A model generated the notes under the pieces. It was given only the letters and a program-made list of their open reading frames with translations. It was not told where the DNA came from and searched no databases. This document shows positions 1-10,130 of a stretch of 64,000 bases of DNA, piece by piece; within the stretch, counting starts at the first letter, position 1; each line of letters starts with the position of its first letter. The stretch comes from Thermoproteota archaeon (GTDB taxonomy: Archaea; Thermoproteota; Thermoprotei_A; Sulfolobales; Acidilobaceae): assembly GCA_030549835.1 (NCBI GenBank), contig JAUQQR010000002.1, forward strand, positions 1 to 64,000, read 5' to 3'. Position numbers and translations under genes: made by a program.

Positions 1-2
1 TC

Positions 3-98
3 TATGATGGCCCAGTATTTAGAAAGTACATAAAGCTATCTATAGAAGGTTACGAGAGAATTGAGAATAGAGTATACTGTAAAGTAAAGAGTATGTAG
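3..98 (+). CDS. C-terminal end of an unrecognised protein (partial)
   Basis: The frame is open from base 3 and ends at TAG (96-98), leaving 31 codons of a gene that begins before the window. The visible tail is charged and probably helical, but it is too short to name a family. Bases 99-311 after it show no gene. It converges on the radical SAM gene that follows. Confidence 0.5.
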   Translation, partial: YDGPVFRKYIKLSIEGYERIENRVYCKVKSM

Positions 99-311
99 AG
101 CCCCATAGCTATAATGTAAATAAGCCTCTGATACTATAATACGGTGAGCTTGGGAAGCAATGGGGAGTATTACTCTAAGCCTCCCAATGATTTAGCTAGC
201 TTGCAATGGTGTCCATGGCTTCTACTAGAGTAGCTAGTAGTCATAGTTTAGCTTAAGGTAGAGGTTTAGTTTGCTTTAGAGAAGTCTAGGGTAGAGGTAT
301 GAGTGTTTAAT

Positions 312-1568
312 CTAGCTTGTGATTTTGATTTTTGGAGTTCTTCTCGCTAGTGATATTATTAGGTGTTTTAGTACTCTACATTTATCTGGCTTATCTATAC
401 ACTTTATATTTACTATGTTGTTTTGAATTCGTACTTGGCTAACTCTTACGCCTAGCGCTTTGCATGCTCCTATCACTCCTTCTTCATCTACTTCTGGTAG
501 TTTTTCTTCTAGTCCACATGGTCCCATGTAGCATGCTGCACATGCTTGTCTATGTGAGTCTATGTTTGCTGAGCAGCTTGCTGGTAGTATTCTTATCCCT
601 CTTTTCTCAGCTTCTCTTATTATATGGCTTTTTAGGTCTGAGCTCTTGATTGCTTCTTGTACTCTTGGTTTAAGGTTCTCAGGTATCCTGTTTTTCAGCT
701 GGTTTATGTCTACTACTCTACTTACCTCTAGGTTTTTGAGTATTCTAGGTGTAACTCTTAGTGTTCCGGTTACGATAGTCTCTATATTATAGCTAGATGC
801 TTTATCTAGAATATCCTTGATTTCTCTATCTGTTATTGATGGTATTATTGGTCTAAGGAATAGTGTGACGTGGAAGCCTCTCTTGATAAGTTTACTTGCA
901 AATACTAGCCTAGACTCTGGTGGTGGAGCCCTTGGTTCTAGCTTATCTGCATGTCTCAACGTTGATAGTGATATTAAGATGCTAATATCTGGATCTACAC
1001 TTAACCTAAGATCATCTATCAAATTATCTGGGATAATAGCCTTAGTAGAGACTTGCTGTGGGTTGCCTAGATAATCTCTTAGACTCCTAAAATACTCTAG
1101 AGTCCTACTCAGAGTATTATCCATGAATGGCTCAGTAACACTACCAAAAGCAAGTAAGGTGCCATGAACTCCTGGAGTAAAGTATGGGTTAACTGTTAAA
1201 GCATAGACAAGCTGTAAACCAGATAGGTTATATGGTTTAGGCTTACCAGTAAACCCCATATCGTATATATAACAGTAAAGACAGCCAAAATCACAGCTTA
1301 TACCAGTATGGATTGTCATACCACAAGGTATAGGATTTCTCTTAGCATGCCAATCGCTAGAAGCCTCCATAATAGCTCCATGATCTAATACACTCTCAAT
1401 TCTAGCTCTAACTTCCTTCTTAAACTCTAATACTCTAATCACACTATCATAGTCGAATCTCAAGTTTACCCAAGAAGTATTTAGTATGATAAAACTTAAA
1501 TTACTGACCTCTTCGCCTTTAAAGGCAAAACTATCAATAGCTGGTGATAATAGCTTTAGCGTATACAC
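312..1568 (-). CDS. Radical SAM protein
   Basis: The 418-residue protein carries a radical SAM cluster motif CX3CX2C (Cys92, Cys96, Cys99 in SCDFGCLYCY), which would bind a 4Fe-4S cluster and S-adenosylmethionine. A second cysteine group lies near the C-terminus (ACAACYMGPCG), which could bind an auxiliary cluster. The N-terminal 80 residues before the core resemble spore-photoproduct-lyase-like or Elp3-unrelated radical SAM proteins of archaea, but I cannot assign a substrate. It is a single gene with its start ATG at 1566-1568, and the downstream gamma-glutamyltransferase-like gene on the same strand is separated by about 80 bases. Confidence 0.85.
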   Translation of the reverse strand: MYTLKLLSPAIDSFAFKGEEVSNLSFIILNTSWVNLRFDYDSVIRVLEFKKEVRARIESVLDHGAIMEASSDWHAKRNPIPCGMTIHTGISCDFGCLYCYIYDMGFTGKPKPYNLSGLQLVYALTVNPYFTPGVHGTLLAFGSVTEPFMDNTLSRTLEYFRSLRDYLGNPQQVSTKAIIPDNLIDDLRLSVDPDISILISLSTLRHADKLEPRAPPPESRLVFASKLIKRGFHVTLFLRPIIPSITDREIKDILDKASSYNIETIVTGTLRVTPRILKNLEVSRVVDINQLKNRIPENLKPRVQEAIKSSDLKSHIIREAEKRGIRILPASCSANIDSHRQACAACYMGPCGLEEKLPEVDEEGVIGACKALGVRVSQVRIQNNIVNIKCIDKPDKCRVLKHLIISLARRTPKIKITS

Positions 1569-1648
1569 ATATTAATTTAGCGTGATGGGCTTTAGACTTG
1601 TAGACTTTAAGATTATCATAAAATATAGAATAGTTTAAAATGATTGTG

Positions 1649-3181
1649 TTAAGGTGCGGCTACAGGTATCCCATAGCCTCTCCTGTCCGTTGCAGCCTTC
1701 TTCATCCTACCTCTAACTTGAACAGCATTGGCTACTCCTAGTCTTTCAACTATGAATGTTTCAAGTCCTAGGATGTTTCTTAAGTTAATTTCACGTTCTA
1801 CAGCTATTCTTCCTGTTTTGGGGTCCCATGCTGCTCTTGGAGTGTTTATTGCTTCCTCTATTGGCATATTATAGTCTATTATATTGGTTATGAATATAGC
1901 GTGTTGTTGGGGTCTATAGTGCCCACCTGAGGCTCCAAGAGCTATTCTATTATCCTCTCGTTCTATTATGGCTGCTGAGAGTGTGTGGAGGGGTTTCTTC
2001 AAGGGTTCTAATGTATTTGGTAATCCTTTCACTATGGAGAAGTCTGCAGCTCTATTATTTAAGGTTACCTGGAATCTAGGCTCTGTGAGTCCAGAGCCAA
2101 AAGGATAATATAGGCTTTGTATTCCAGCAACTATTAAGCCTTCTCTATCGGCTACGGCGAAGAATGTTGTATCCACGCTACTCCCTGAGGCTTCCCTAGG
2201 GTTTAAGTCCCCCTTCAACATCTTAATATCTTCTATGATCTTATTGGATAAGAGGTCCTTTAGACTAATCTTCATACTTCTAGGATCGCCTACGTTTAGG
2301 TCACGCCACTTATAGCTTGGAATTGCAACCTCTACTAGAGTCTTAAATCTCTCAGTACTCAGAGGATGAGGCTCTACTGAGAGCTCCTCGAGAAGCTTAA
2401 GTATATGGAGTGTTGTGACCCCCTGAGTATTTGGAGGCATCTCATAAATAGTCCAACCTCTATATGTTGACGTGAGAGGGTCTCCCCATTCTGGCTCATA
2501 GGATTTCATATCATCAACATCGAGGACCCCGCCTCTCTCAGAGACATAGCTTGCTATGGCTTCAGCAGGCTCACCTCTATAAATTGCTCTAGGATCCTCC
2601 TGGAGATACTCTATCAGGGAGGCTAGCCCAGCCATCTTAAAAGGCTCCCAGGCTGAAGGCTTAGGATCTAAGTATGTAGCCTTAGATCCAGGGTCTAGCT
2701 CGAGGATTTTAGAGTCAATGTTGATAGCTCTAGCTAGGTTAGGGAGGACTGGGAACCCTATTGAAGCAAGGATACGGGCAGGTTCTAGGAGCTTAGACCA
2801 CTCAACACTACCGAGCCTCCTCCACATCTCATAAACAGCCCCTGTAAATCCAGGGATGGTAATGCTTAAAGGACCTCTCAAAGGAATAGAGGCTAAACCC
2901 TTAGACTCGAGGAGATTTAAGCTTAGCCTTCTAGGTGAATAGCCTGAGCCATTTAGAAACAAAACCCTACCATCAGGGTGGGAGATTAAAGCAAAGAAAT
3001 CGCCACCAAAACCGCCAAGGTGTGGAACAAGAACAGCCAGTGAAAAAGCAACGGAGACAGAAGCATCTACAGCATTACCACCAGAATCTAAAACCCTAAC
3101 ACCAACATAAGATGCAAGAGGAGCCTCGCAAGCAACAACACCACCGAAGCCAGCAGCAACCGAAGTCAAAAATAACACCAA
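1649..3181 (-). CDS. Gamma-glutamyltranspeptidase-like Ntn hydrolase
   Basis: At 510 residues this has the usual length of the gamma-glutamyltransferase family, in which a precursor cleaves itself and uses the new N-terminal threonine as nucleophile. The N-terminal family signature GGNAVDA is at residues 35-41, GGFGGD at 56-61, and the predicted cleavage site lies before Thr338 in VDTTFF, aligned with the TTHYS motif of bacterial enzymes. The histidine after the two threonines is replaced by Phe, as in some family members. The first 20 residues are hydrophobic but do not form a convincing signal peptide, so a cytoplasmic location is possible. The substrate (glutathione, gamma-glutamyl peptide or other amide) cannot be told from sequence. 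Confidence 0.88.
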   Translation of the reverse strand: MVLFLTSVAAGFGGVVACEAPLASYVGVRVLDSGGNAVDASVSVAFSLAVLVPHLGGFGGDFFALISHPDGRVLFLNGSGYSPRRLSLNLLESKGLASIPLRGPLSITIPGFTGAVYEMWRRLGSVEWSKLLEPARILASIGFPVLPNLARAINIDSKILELDPGSKATYLDPKPSAWEPFKMAGLASLIEYLQEDPRAIYRGEPAEAIASYVSERGGVLDVDDMKSYEPEWGDPLTSTYRGWTIYEMPPNTQGVTTLHILKLLEELSVEPHPLSTERFKTLVEVAIPSYKWRDLNVGDPRSMKISLKDLLSNKIIEDIKMLKGDLNPREASGSSVDTTFFAVADREGLIVAGIQSLYYPFGSGLTEPRFQVTLNNRAADFSIVKGLPNTLEPLKKPLHTLSAAIIEREDNRIALGASGGHYRPQQHAIFITNIIDYNMPIEEAINTPRAAWDPKTGRIAVEREINLRNILGLETFIVERLGVANAVQVRGRMKKAATDRRGYGIPVAAP

Positions 3182-3270
3182 AACGATACTATAAACAAAA
3201 ACTTATAAGTAGCCATAAGCTCGAATTTACTAAAGACCTAGAGAATAATGATTAAATTAGGAGTTTTAGT

Positions 3271-3765
3271 ATGGGTAAGTGTCTGAAATATGTAATTTTG
3301 AAGGGCTATGTTAGAGAGGATAAGGTGCTTGTAAGATTTTTAAGATTTATAGAGGATGCTAGCGGTAAAGTTATTGAGGTTGATGAGTTTAATAGGAGGG
3401 TTATTTGTGTTGTTCCTGTAAGTAAATTCAATGATATAGTGGATACTATAATTGATTATACTAGAGGATATTCTTTTAATGTTAAAGCTTCTTGTAGTGT
3501 TGATAGTATTAGTAGTATTGAGCATAATATTAAGTCTATCGGGTTTTTCTTGAGAGTAGGACTTAATATGTATTATGTTCTAGTTTGTGGTAGAGTTGTT
3601 GAGGTTGTTTTTAAGAGGAATAATATCAATATTAAAGTTGGTGCTCCTAGGAATACTCTACCTAAGCCTCCCATACCTCCATCTCTATTTATATTTGATG
3701 ATCATAGCATAGCTTATGCTATAAAAGATTTAGATGAGATTATTAAAGTCTTGGGGTTAGCTTAA
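3271..3765 (+). CDS. Hypothetical protein
   Basis: This 164-residue protein is not recognised. It has a mixed alpha/beta pattern with alternating valine-rich strands, four scattered cysteines, no membrane segment and a proline-rich stretch near residue 131 (PKPPIPPS). The stop lies 3 bases before the TTG start of the MgtC-like gene, so the two are probably cotranscribed. Its codon use matches the neighbours, which supports a real gene. The antisense open frame at 3340-3525 is a shadow. Confidence 0.7.
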   Translation: MGKCLKYVILKGYVREDKVLVRFLRFIEDASGKVIEVDEFNRRVICVVPVSKFNDIVDTIIDYTRGYSFNVKASCSVDSISSIEHNIKSIGFFLRVGLNMYYVLVCGRVVEVVFKRNNINIKVGAPRNTLPKPPIPPSLFIFDDHSIAYAIKDLDEIIKVLGLA

Positions 3766-3768
3766 ATT

Positions 3769-5109
3769 TTGAGTGAGACTCTAGCATATGCAGATTTCGT
3801 ATTAAGAATAATAATTGCCACAATTGGAGGAGTACTTATAGGTATTGAAAGAGAGAGATTACAGCTAATTAAACCAGCAACTAGAGCCTCTAGTCTTCCA
3901 GGTGTTAGGAGTTTCGGTTTATTAAGCCTCTACGGCTGCCTAGCTACACTCCTCTCATCTATAGTCTCTAATGGTGATATGCTAGTTTGGAGTATAGTAT
4001 TCCTAGCCTCTACCTTAGGTGTAGCCTTATTCTTTTCAATATACTCTTACCTCACAATGTCTTCTCGTAGGACTCCAGGTATAACAACATTTATAGTAAT
4101 ACTAGTAGCTTATATGGTTGGAGTTTTTGCAGGTATAGGTAGGCTCATGGAGGCCGCTTCTATAAGTATACTAGCAACACTACTCCTAGCCCTTAAGAAT
4201 CCTGCTGTTAAGTTAGCTAGAGAGCTTAAATACGAGGAGCTTACAGCTATAGTTGAAGTTGGAGCATTAGCCATAATAGTAGGGCCGCTAGTAGCTATAT
4301 ATTCTAGAGAAGTACCTCTAATAGATATCTATAAGATATACTTATTCTTCCTCCTAGTCTTAACTCTAAGCCTCGCGAGCTATGGAGCATCAAGGATATG
4401 GGGAGCTAGGGGGTTAATGTATGCTACAGTACTAGGTAGTATATTTAATAGTGAGGCAACTATAGCTGGTACAACCAGGCTCATAGGCTCTATTAAACTA
4501 GAGGAGTCTAAGAGAGAGTATTTAACTAAAGTAACGACGTTGGCAATAGTATCTACTATGCATGTTAAAGCTGCTATTTTAGCAATTATAGCCCTAGCAT
4601 TATTCCTAGAATATTCATCCTTAAAATACTCCCTCGGCCTACTACTATTAACCCTAGTAGGGTCAACAATACTATTTATTGTGTTAAGGAGGAGTTTAGA
4701 TGAGAGTATACCGAGAATTGAGACTACTAGTCCTTTAAGCTGGTATACTGCTATTAAGGTTACATTAACCTATACTATATTAATCCTTATGTTTAAGATA
4801 CTAGAGCTAGTAGAGGCGCCACTACCATTATTCTATGCACTATCTATCCTAGGAGGGTTTGCTAACGCTACAGCTTCAATAATAGGCTTAGCGTCGTCAG
4901 CCTCATTCTTAGGATCAAGCATAACTATAGCTTTAATGTTAGGCTCTATAGCCTCAGCTACACTAAATAAGATAGTATACGCGGATACAAGCCAGCTAGG
5001 AGCTAATTGTAGGAGGATTATAGTATACTATAGTATACTATTATCGTTAATACCACTACTATTATCGCTAGGATACCTTGTCCTCATTAGTAGTAATATA
5101 TTTTTCTAG
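3769..5109 (+). CDS. MgtC/SapB plus DUF4010 polytopic membrane protein
   Basis: The 446-residue protein is hydrophobic throughout, with about 12 predicted membrane segments. The N-terminal third has the MgtC/SapB signature GGVLIGIERE around residues 20-29 and LPGVRSFGLLSLYG at about 43-56. The rest matches the layout of DUF4010 proteins, which are fused to MgtC domains in many archaea. Function is unproven; MgtC proteins are linked to magnesium or membrane-potential homeostasis. The start is TTG directly after the upstream stop. The last 42 bases overlap the 3' end of reverse gyrase on the other strand. Confidence 0.85.
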   Translation: MSETLAYADFVLRIIIATIGGVLIGIERERLQLIKPATRASSLPGVRSFGLLSLYGCLATLLSSIVSNGDMLVWSIVFLASTLGVALFFSIYSYLTMSSRRTPGITTFIVILVAYMVGVFAGIGRLMEAASISILATLLLALKNPAVKLARELKYEELTAIVEVGALAIIVGPLVAIYSREVPLIDIYKIYLFFLLVLTLSLASYGASRIWGARGLMYATVLGSIFNSEATIAGTTRLIGSIKLEESKREYLTKVTTLAIVSTMHVKAAILAIIALALFLEYSSLKYSLGLLLLTLVGSTILFIVLRRSLDESIPRIETTSPLSWYTAIKVTLTYTILILMFKILELVEAPLPLFYALSILGGFANATASIIGLASSASFLGSSITIALMLGSIASATLNKIVYADTSQLGANCRRIIVYYSILLSLIPLLLSLGYLVLISSNIFF

Positions 5110-8100
5110 ATCATTCCATAATTCTCTTATGATATTTTTAGGGTCTACACCGTTAACTTCTATCATGTCAAGCTTCTCTTCTAATAACCTAGTATAGTCT
5201 TCGGAGATTATTGGGTTAAACTTATTCTTTAAGATACTATAAACCTCTAATCCTAGCTTTGTAGGTATTAATAGTTTCCTCTTCTTACTCTCAACTATAT
5301 ATCCATGTCTCTTATTCGCCTCTATAGCTTTATGGTATGTGCTAGGTCTCCCTACATTTTTCTCCTTCATAATCTTAACTATGTCTCCACTCGTGTAGAG
5401 TGGAGAAAGGCTACTTTTGAATATCTTAGCATCTAAAACCTCTATAGAGTCTCCCTGCTTAACGGTTAGGGTCCAAGGCTCAATCTTATAGCCATATACT
5501 CTAGTGAAGCCATATATTTTAAAGTCTCCAATCTCCTCTATACTAATACTTCTACTTCCTACAGTTAGGGTTATAATTGATTTTATGGCTTTAGCTTCAA
5601 TCATTTGACTAGCTATAAAGCGCCTAAATATAGCATCATATAGAGCCTTATGCTGCCATGTTAACCTAATAGGTATTCTGAGTGTGCCCTCACTTAATGC
5701 TTTCTCTAAACCCTCTAAGTCTAGGGGTTTCGTAGGTCTTATACACTCATGGGCTCCACTAGAGCTCCATACTCTAGGTTTAAAGTATTCTTGGAGACCT
5801 CTCTCCTCTAAATAGTTCTTAGCTACTAGTATACCTTGCTGTGATACTCTAGTTGAGTCTGTCCTATGATATGTTATTAGTCCTGACTCGAAGAGATCCT
5901 GAGCTATCCTCATTGATCTCTCAGCATTTAAGCCTAGCTTATTAGATGCGTCATAGAGTAGAGTATCTGTAGTATATGGTGGTGGGGGGCTTAGATCCTC
6001 TATTAAGTATGCTACATTAGATACCAGTATATTATCAGTTAATGCTATACTCTCAGCTATACTCTTACTCTCTACAGGCAAGCATAGGTTATAGCCTACT
6101 TTTAGCTTAAAACACACCTTATAGACTATACTATTAGCCCACGCATTAAACCTCTCTATAATCCAGCCTAGTACTGGTGATTGAACTCTACCAGCACCAA
6201 GCCACTTATAACCATAAATATTCTTAAGGTAATCACTTAGAGTATAGCCAATTAACCTATCAGATATCCTCCTAGCAATCTGAGACTCTACAAGCTTTAT
6301 ATTTATTAAAGTAGCATTCTTTAAAGCTTCAGTAAACTCCCTCTTAGTAACTTCTCTAATCACTACTCTCCTAATATTCTGGTTATAGGCTTTCAATGTT
6401 AAGTATATATCAAAAGCTATCTTCTCCCCCTCTCTATCTGGATCTGTAGCTATTATAATCTCATCTACAGTTAAAGCTAGCCTCCTTAGAGCCTCAACTA
6501 TAATCTTAGAATCAAATACTTCGCTGGAGCCGCATCTAGGACATGTAGTACTTGATATAAATTGGTAACCACACGATTTACATCTCTTAATACTACCATA
6601 GATTGGGATATAGTCTGAGTTACTACCATTTACTATAACACCGTATCTTGAATTATTAAGATTCTCTACAAGTTCAAATATATGGCCACGAGATGCAGTA
6701 ATTTGTAGGAGGATAACATTACCACTAGCATCATCAACCATCGACGTCTCATATACTATAAGCCTCCCAATCCTCTTCTTTCCGGGTCTGCCCCAGAACC
6801 ATGCGATAGTCCTAGCTTTTGTTGGAGACTCTACTATAACTAGAGAACTTTTTACATTAAATTCTCTACCATTCCCACTCCTACTATCTTCTAATGTCTT
6901 CTTAATAGACTCTATGTTTAGGGTACTATAATCTATGATTTTAGAGTCTGAATATAATTGAAGCCTAGACTCTAATGCTCTAACTAAGTTAAGCCTAGAC
7001 TCTATTATAATACTTAAACCGAGAGTCATCTTACCATCAAGGAGCCTACTAGCCCTCCCACTAGCTTGAATATATGTCAGGACATCTGGGATATAAATAT
7101 AGTCTTCTAAACCCTCATGTGTGGCTAGCATTGTTCCAATCATGTACTCTCTACTCTCTAATAACTTTCTTTTAAGCCAGCTAGTAGCCCACCTATAGGC
7201 ATTAATTAATATGTTGACAGTATCAGCCATTAAACCCTCAGCCTCACCTCTCCTAAGAGCTCTTAATAGCATACTATAGTCAGAGACTTTCTCTAGGGTC
7301 TTAGAAACATTTGATAGGATAGATTGAGCATCACTAACACCCTCATCTCTAGCTTGTATTAAGACTCTAGTAAGCCTCATAGGGTTTAGTAGTGCATCTT
7401 CAACTCTAATCTTCCTAGCTGGGACGCCTATGAATATAGTATACTTTATAGCTCTTGGGGCATCTAGGCCCCTAACAGCAACCCCATACCTACTAGCTAT
7501 AGATACTATAACATCGATATCTCCCCTCTCAAGTTTGAGAACGCTTCTCCAGGAACCTGCTATAGCCTTCTCTACCCTAATACCATTTCTTCTAAGAGCT
7601 ACTACTACTTGGTCAATATAACTCTTGCCTAGGTATTGACTTACAAAGATTAAACCTCCGGGTCCTAGACTCTTTACTAGCTTAACTATGCAATCTAACG
7701 TATTATCATCTATAATGTATGAGTCAATAATATTCCTAATATAGTCACTCCCACCTCCAACTTCAAAGTTTAAGAGCTCTCTAAATACAAGATGCCTGTA
7801 ACCTCTAGGTCTACCAGTAGCTGATGCTACTATAAGCTGACCATTATTTGTAGTCTGTTGCAGTAGTCTTCTAAGTTTTGACTCGAGCTCGAGGCTCGTA
7901 TACTCGAGTTTCTCAACTATATCACTAGGATTAGAAGCTCTAATCTTAGATAATCTAAGTTTAACCTTAATGAGTTCTAGGGCAGTTCTTATAGTCTCTT
8001 CACTAAAACCTAGTAGTATTAAGATTCTATCAATATTCCTACTATCTCTCATAAGGCTATCGACATCATCAACTACAATTAAGTTGAATCGCCTTAATGC

Positions 8101-8694
8101 TATATCCTTAAATCTCTTCTCTAAGAAACTTGTAGTTACTACTAAGACTCTATAATCACCACTACTAATCTTATTTAAAACATCTTCCCTAATCCTCCTA
8201 GGCATGCTAGAATAGTATACTATAACACTACTAGTAATCTTAGCTAGCCTTTCCCCAACCTGCCTGGCTAAATTCTCAGTAGGAGTTACATATAGTATCC
8301 TCCAGCCATACCTCTCAGCTCTAAAAGCTACATATGCTATTAATAGCGTAGTCTTACCTACACCAGTAGGAGCTATAATAGCGAAACTCTCTAAAGATAA
8401 TAACCTCTTAGCCCAGCTAGTCTGAGCACCCCAAAGCTTAAACCCAAGCCTAGACTCAAAAAATTTAGAGAAATCACTAAACTCATCACCTAGAATCTTA
8501 AGCCACTTGAGTCCATAAAGTCTTTGAAATCTACTCAGAATATCTATGACCTCACTAGAATCACCACTAATAAAAGAATCTGGAAGACACCTATCACAAG
8601 GCAAACCTTTAAGTAATCTATCTAAACTTATATCACCCATACAGTTAGGGCAGAGTCCAACATATACAGCATTAAATCTCAAAACATACGCCAC
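5068..8694 (-). CDS. rgy: Reverse gyrase
   Basis: The 1208-residue enzyme introduces positive supercoils into DNA using ATP and is the hallmark of hyperthermophiles. Order of domains: an N-terminal zinc finger (Cys15, Cys18, Cys33, Cys36), an SF2 helicase-like ATPase with Walker A around 109-116 (PTGVGKTT) and DDVD at 209-212, a latch/second RecA region with SGRASR near 545, then a topoisomerase IA module. That module has the Toprim glutamate in VESPTKA (621-627), a second zinc finger (CKSC...CPRC, 705-721), DPDRE at 751-755, and the catalytic tyrosine Tyr942 in GLITYHRTDSTR. Both zinc fingers are intact. Length is typical. It converges on the MgtC-like gene with a 42-base overlap. Confidence 0.98.
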   Translation of the reverse strand: MAYVLRFNAVYVGLCPNCMGDISLDRLLKGLPCDRCLPDSFISGDSSEVIDILSRFQRLYGLKWLKILGDEFSDFSKFFESRLGFKLWGAQTSWAKRLLSLESFAIIAPTGVGKTTLLIAYVAFRAERYGWRILYVTPTENLARQVGERLAKITSSVIVYYSSMPRRIREDVLNKISSGDYRVLVVTTSFLEKRFKDIALRRFNLIVVDDVDSLMRDSRNIDRILILLGFSEETIRTALELIKVKLRLSKIRASNPSDIVEKLEYTSLELESKLRRLLQQTTNNGQLIVASATGRPRGYRHLVFRELLNFEVGGGSDYIRNIIDSYIIDDNTLDCIVKLVKSLGPGGLIFVSQYLGKSYIDQVVVALRRNGIRVEKAIAGSWRSVLKLERGDIDVIVSIASRYGVAVRGLDAPRAIKYTIFIGVPARKIRVEDALLNPMRLTRVLIQARDEGVSDAQSILSNVSKTLEKVSDYSMLLRALRRGEAEGLMADTVNILINAYRWATSWLKRKLLESREYMIGTMLATHEGLEDYIYIPDVLTYIQASGRASRLLDGKMTLGLSIIIESRLNLVRALESRLQLYSDSKIIDYSTLNIESIKKTLEDSRSGNGREFNVKSSLVIVESPTKARTIAWFWGRPGKKRIGRLIVYETSMVDDASGNVILLQITASRGHIFELVENLNNSRYGVIVNGSNSDYIPIYGSIKRCKSCGYQFISSTTCPRCGSSEVFDSKIIVEALRRLALTVDEIIIATDPDREGEKIAFDIYLTLKAYNQNIRRVVIREVTKREFTEALKNATLINIKLVESQIARRISDRLIGYTLSDYLKNIYGYKWLGAGRVQSPVLGWIIERFNAWANSIVYKVCFKLKVGYNLCLPVESKSIAESIALTDNILVSNVAYLIEDLSPPPPYTTDTLLYDASNKLGLNAERSMRIAQDLFESGLITYHRTDSTRVSQQGILVAKNYLEERGLQEYFKPRVWSSSGAHECIRPTKPLDLEGLEKALSEGTLRIPIRLTWQHKALYDAIFRRFIASQMIEAKAIKSIITLTVGSRSISIEEIGDFKIYGFTRVYGYKIEPWTLTVKQGDSIEVLDAKIFKSSLSPLYTSGDIVKIMKEKNVGRPSTYHKAIEANKRHGYIVESKKRKLLIPTKLGLEVYSILKNKFNPIISEDYTRLLEEKLDMIEVNGVDPKNIIRELWNDLEKYITTNEDKVS

Positions 8695-8820
8695 CAGTGA
8701 TAGTAAAAGATAAGATAGATTAGAGGATAGCCTAGATAGTGTTACCTAATAAAGAAACCTAATAGTACCACATACACTCCACATAGACATTTAACTTAGC
8801 ACACTATCACTTACTAGAGA

Positions 8821-8898
8821 CTTTTTTCATGAAAGTTTTAAGCTATTTTAACTACTATAGGTGCTCAGAATCAAAAAGTTGCCCCATCTCAATGACGG
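8821..8898 (+). repeat. Inverted repeat copy A (partner 11933-12010)
   Basis: A stretch of about 75 bases matches the reverse complement of 11933-12010; I count 54 identical of 60 over 8821-8880, with one small indel after that. It contains a TATA-like segment (ttttaagctatttta) and runs into the fossil reading frame that follows. The pair brackets a 3-kb block holding the PEBP, PadR, inositol-phosphate synthase, tRNA-Met and CBS genes. Confidence 0.8.
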
Positions 8899-9028
8899 CG
8901 AGATAGCCATTAGAGACGGGAGAATATACCTATTCCTCAAGGCGGGAATAATGGAGTCTGTCAATGTAGCCCCCAGTGACCTTACAATAGGTGAGCAAGT
9001 ATTGAGGGGGAAGCCCGTGTTAATATGA
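8879..9028 (+). pseudogene. C-terminal fossil of a transposase-like gene
   Basis: An open frame of 49 codons in a gene-free gap ends at TGA (9026-9028) with the tail VAPSDLTIGEQVLRGKPVLI. It has no proper start or upstream domain, and its 5' end lies inside a repeat that occurs elsewhere in the window. I read it as the end of a decayed tnpB-type or similar transposon gene, by analogy with the clearer fossils at 19855-20930 and 47880-48075. The rest of the gap (8695-9219) holds only a short palindrome near 9135-9149 (CTCCTA-ATA-TAGGAG) and the promoter of the next gene. Confidence 0.4.
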
Positions 9029-9219
9029 ATAACATGGGCAATCACTAATGTAATCCACTTATCATTAAAGTATTTAGTGTCAGAAACACAAGCCTACATC
9101 ATTGGCATTAAGCCTCTGAGCTGTGGCGATCATCACTCCTAATATAGGAGTATACTCGGACACCTATAAGGTCAAATTAATTTTTAATATTTTTAAGTTT
9201 CAAATAGAATATATTCTAA

Positions 9220-9729
9220 TTGGCGATGGGTTTGTCTCTATACACTCCTATGGACTTATCTGATTTAATCAAGAGCTCTAGGGAATATATTAAAGTTGAG
9301 GTTGAAGGCTTAACGAGTACTGGAGATAAGCTAAGGGTTGAATTCTCATGCGATAGTATTGGTAGGATGCCGAACTTATCATGGAGTAGAGTTGAGGGGG
9401 CTAAGAGCTACTCTATAATATCCTATGATCCGGATGCCCCTATAGGTATATTCTACCATTTAGTAGCCTACAATATACCAGGTAATGTTAATAGTGTTAC
9501 TTATAGCGATCTACATAAAATAGCTATTCTACTGCCAAATACTGGGGGTAAGCGGGATTGGTATCCCCTATGTCCTCCTAGAGGTCATAAACCTCATAGA
9601 TACTACTTCATAGTTCTAGCTTTATCAGAAGAGTTACCTAGAAATATTGAGGATTTAAGGGGGCTTATAGCTTCAATGAGGGGTAAAGTATTGGCTTATG
9701 GCTGGAATATGGGTGTTTTTAGTAGGTAA
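9220..9729 (+). CDS. PEBP/YbhB-type phosphatidylethanolamine-binding-like protein
   Basis: A 169-residue cytosolic protein with the family's ligand-pocket motifs: SYDPDAP at about 69-75 and, later, a GGKRDWYPLCPPRGHKPHRY block around 109-128. Archaeal and bacterial YbhB/YbcL members share this fold; their ligand and role are unclear. An AT-rich box (tttttaatattttt, 9181-9194) lies about 30 bases upstream, which suits a leaderless start at TTG 9220 or ATG 9226. The gene stands alone and converges on the PadR-like regulator. Confidence 0.9.
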   Translation: MAMGLSLYTPMDLSDLIKSSREYIKVEVEGLTSTGDKLRVEFSCDSIGRMPNLSWSRVEGAKSYSIISYDPDAPIGIFYHLVAYNIPGNVNSVTYSDLHKIAILLPNTGGKRDWYPLCPPRGHKPHRYYFIVLALSEELPRNIEDLRGLIASMRGKVLAYGWNMGVFSR

Positions 9730-9744
9730 AGTTGTCTTGTGAAA

Positions 9745-10071
9745 TTAGCTTATAGATTCTCTAACCCAATCTAAAAATCTTCTAGCTTCTCCCAATGCTT
9801 TTAACCCCTTCTCTGTAGGCCTATAGAGGGTATCTCCGCCAATATTTACAGTTTCTAGTAGCCCCTCCCTAGTCATCTTATATATTACAACATATACTGT
9901 TATTATTGCTGGCTTAATATTATACTCCTCCTCTAACTTCTTCTTAATCTCATAGGCTTTAAGAGGACCGGTTTCAGTTAGTACCCTAATTATGTACATC
10001 CATAAATTTTCTATTGTTAGTTTCCTTTTAAGTCTTATTAGAGCTTTTGTCTCAAACTCCAGTCTTAACAC
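9745..10071 (-). CDS. PadR-like winged-helix transcriptional regulator
   Basis: The 108-residue protein has a winged-helix pattern: helices at about 20-35 and 38-51 (LKAYEIKKKLEEEYN), a recognition helix near 54-69 (PAIITVYVVIYKMTREG) and the wing LLETVNIGGDTLYRPTEKG. This layout fits the PadR family, which senses small ligands or stress. It is divergent from the inositol-phosphate synthase gene with about 60 bases between starts, so it could regulate that gene or itself. No target site is evident. Confidence 0.8.
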   Translation of the reverse strand: MLRLEFETKALIRLKRKLTIENLWMYIIRVLTETGPLKAYEIKKKLEEEYNIKPAIITVYVVIYKMTREGLLETVNIGGDTLYRPTEKGLKALGEARRFLDWVRESIS

Positions 10072-10130
10072 CTAGATTATATTTATCTGCGTAAAAGTTA
10101 TATAGCCTGGATATTTATAGCTGTAAATAG

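Noticed and set aside
8848-9045. Minus-strand frame of 65 codons after reverse gyrase
   Set aside because: It is antisense to the transposase-like tail and has no ribosome site or similarity.
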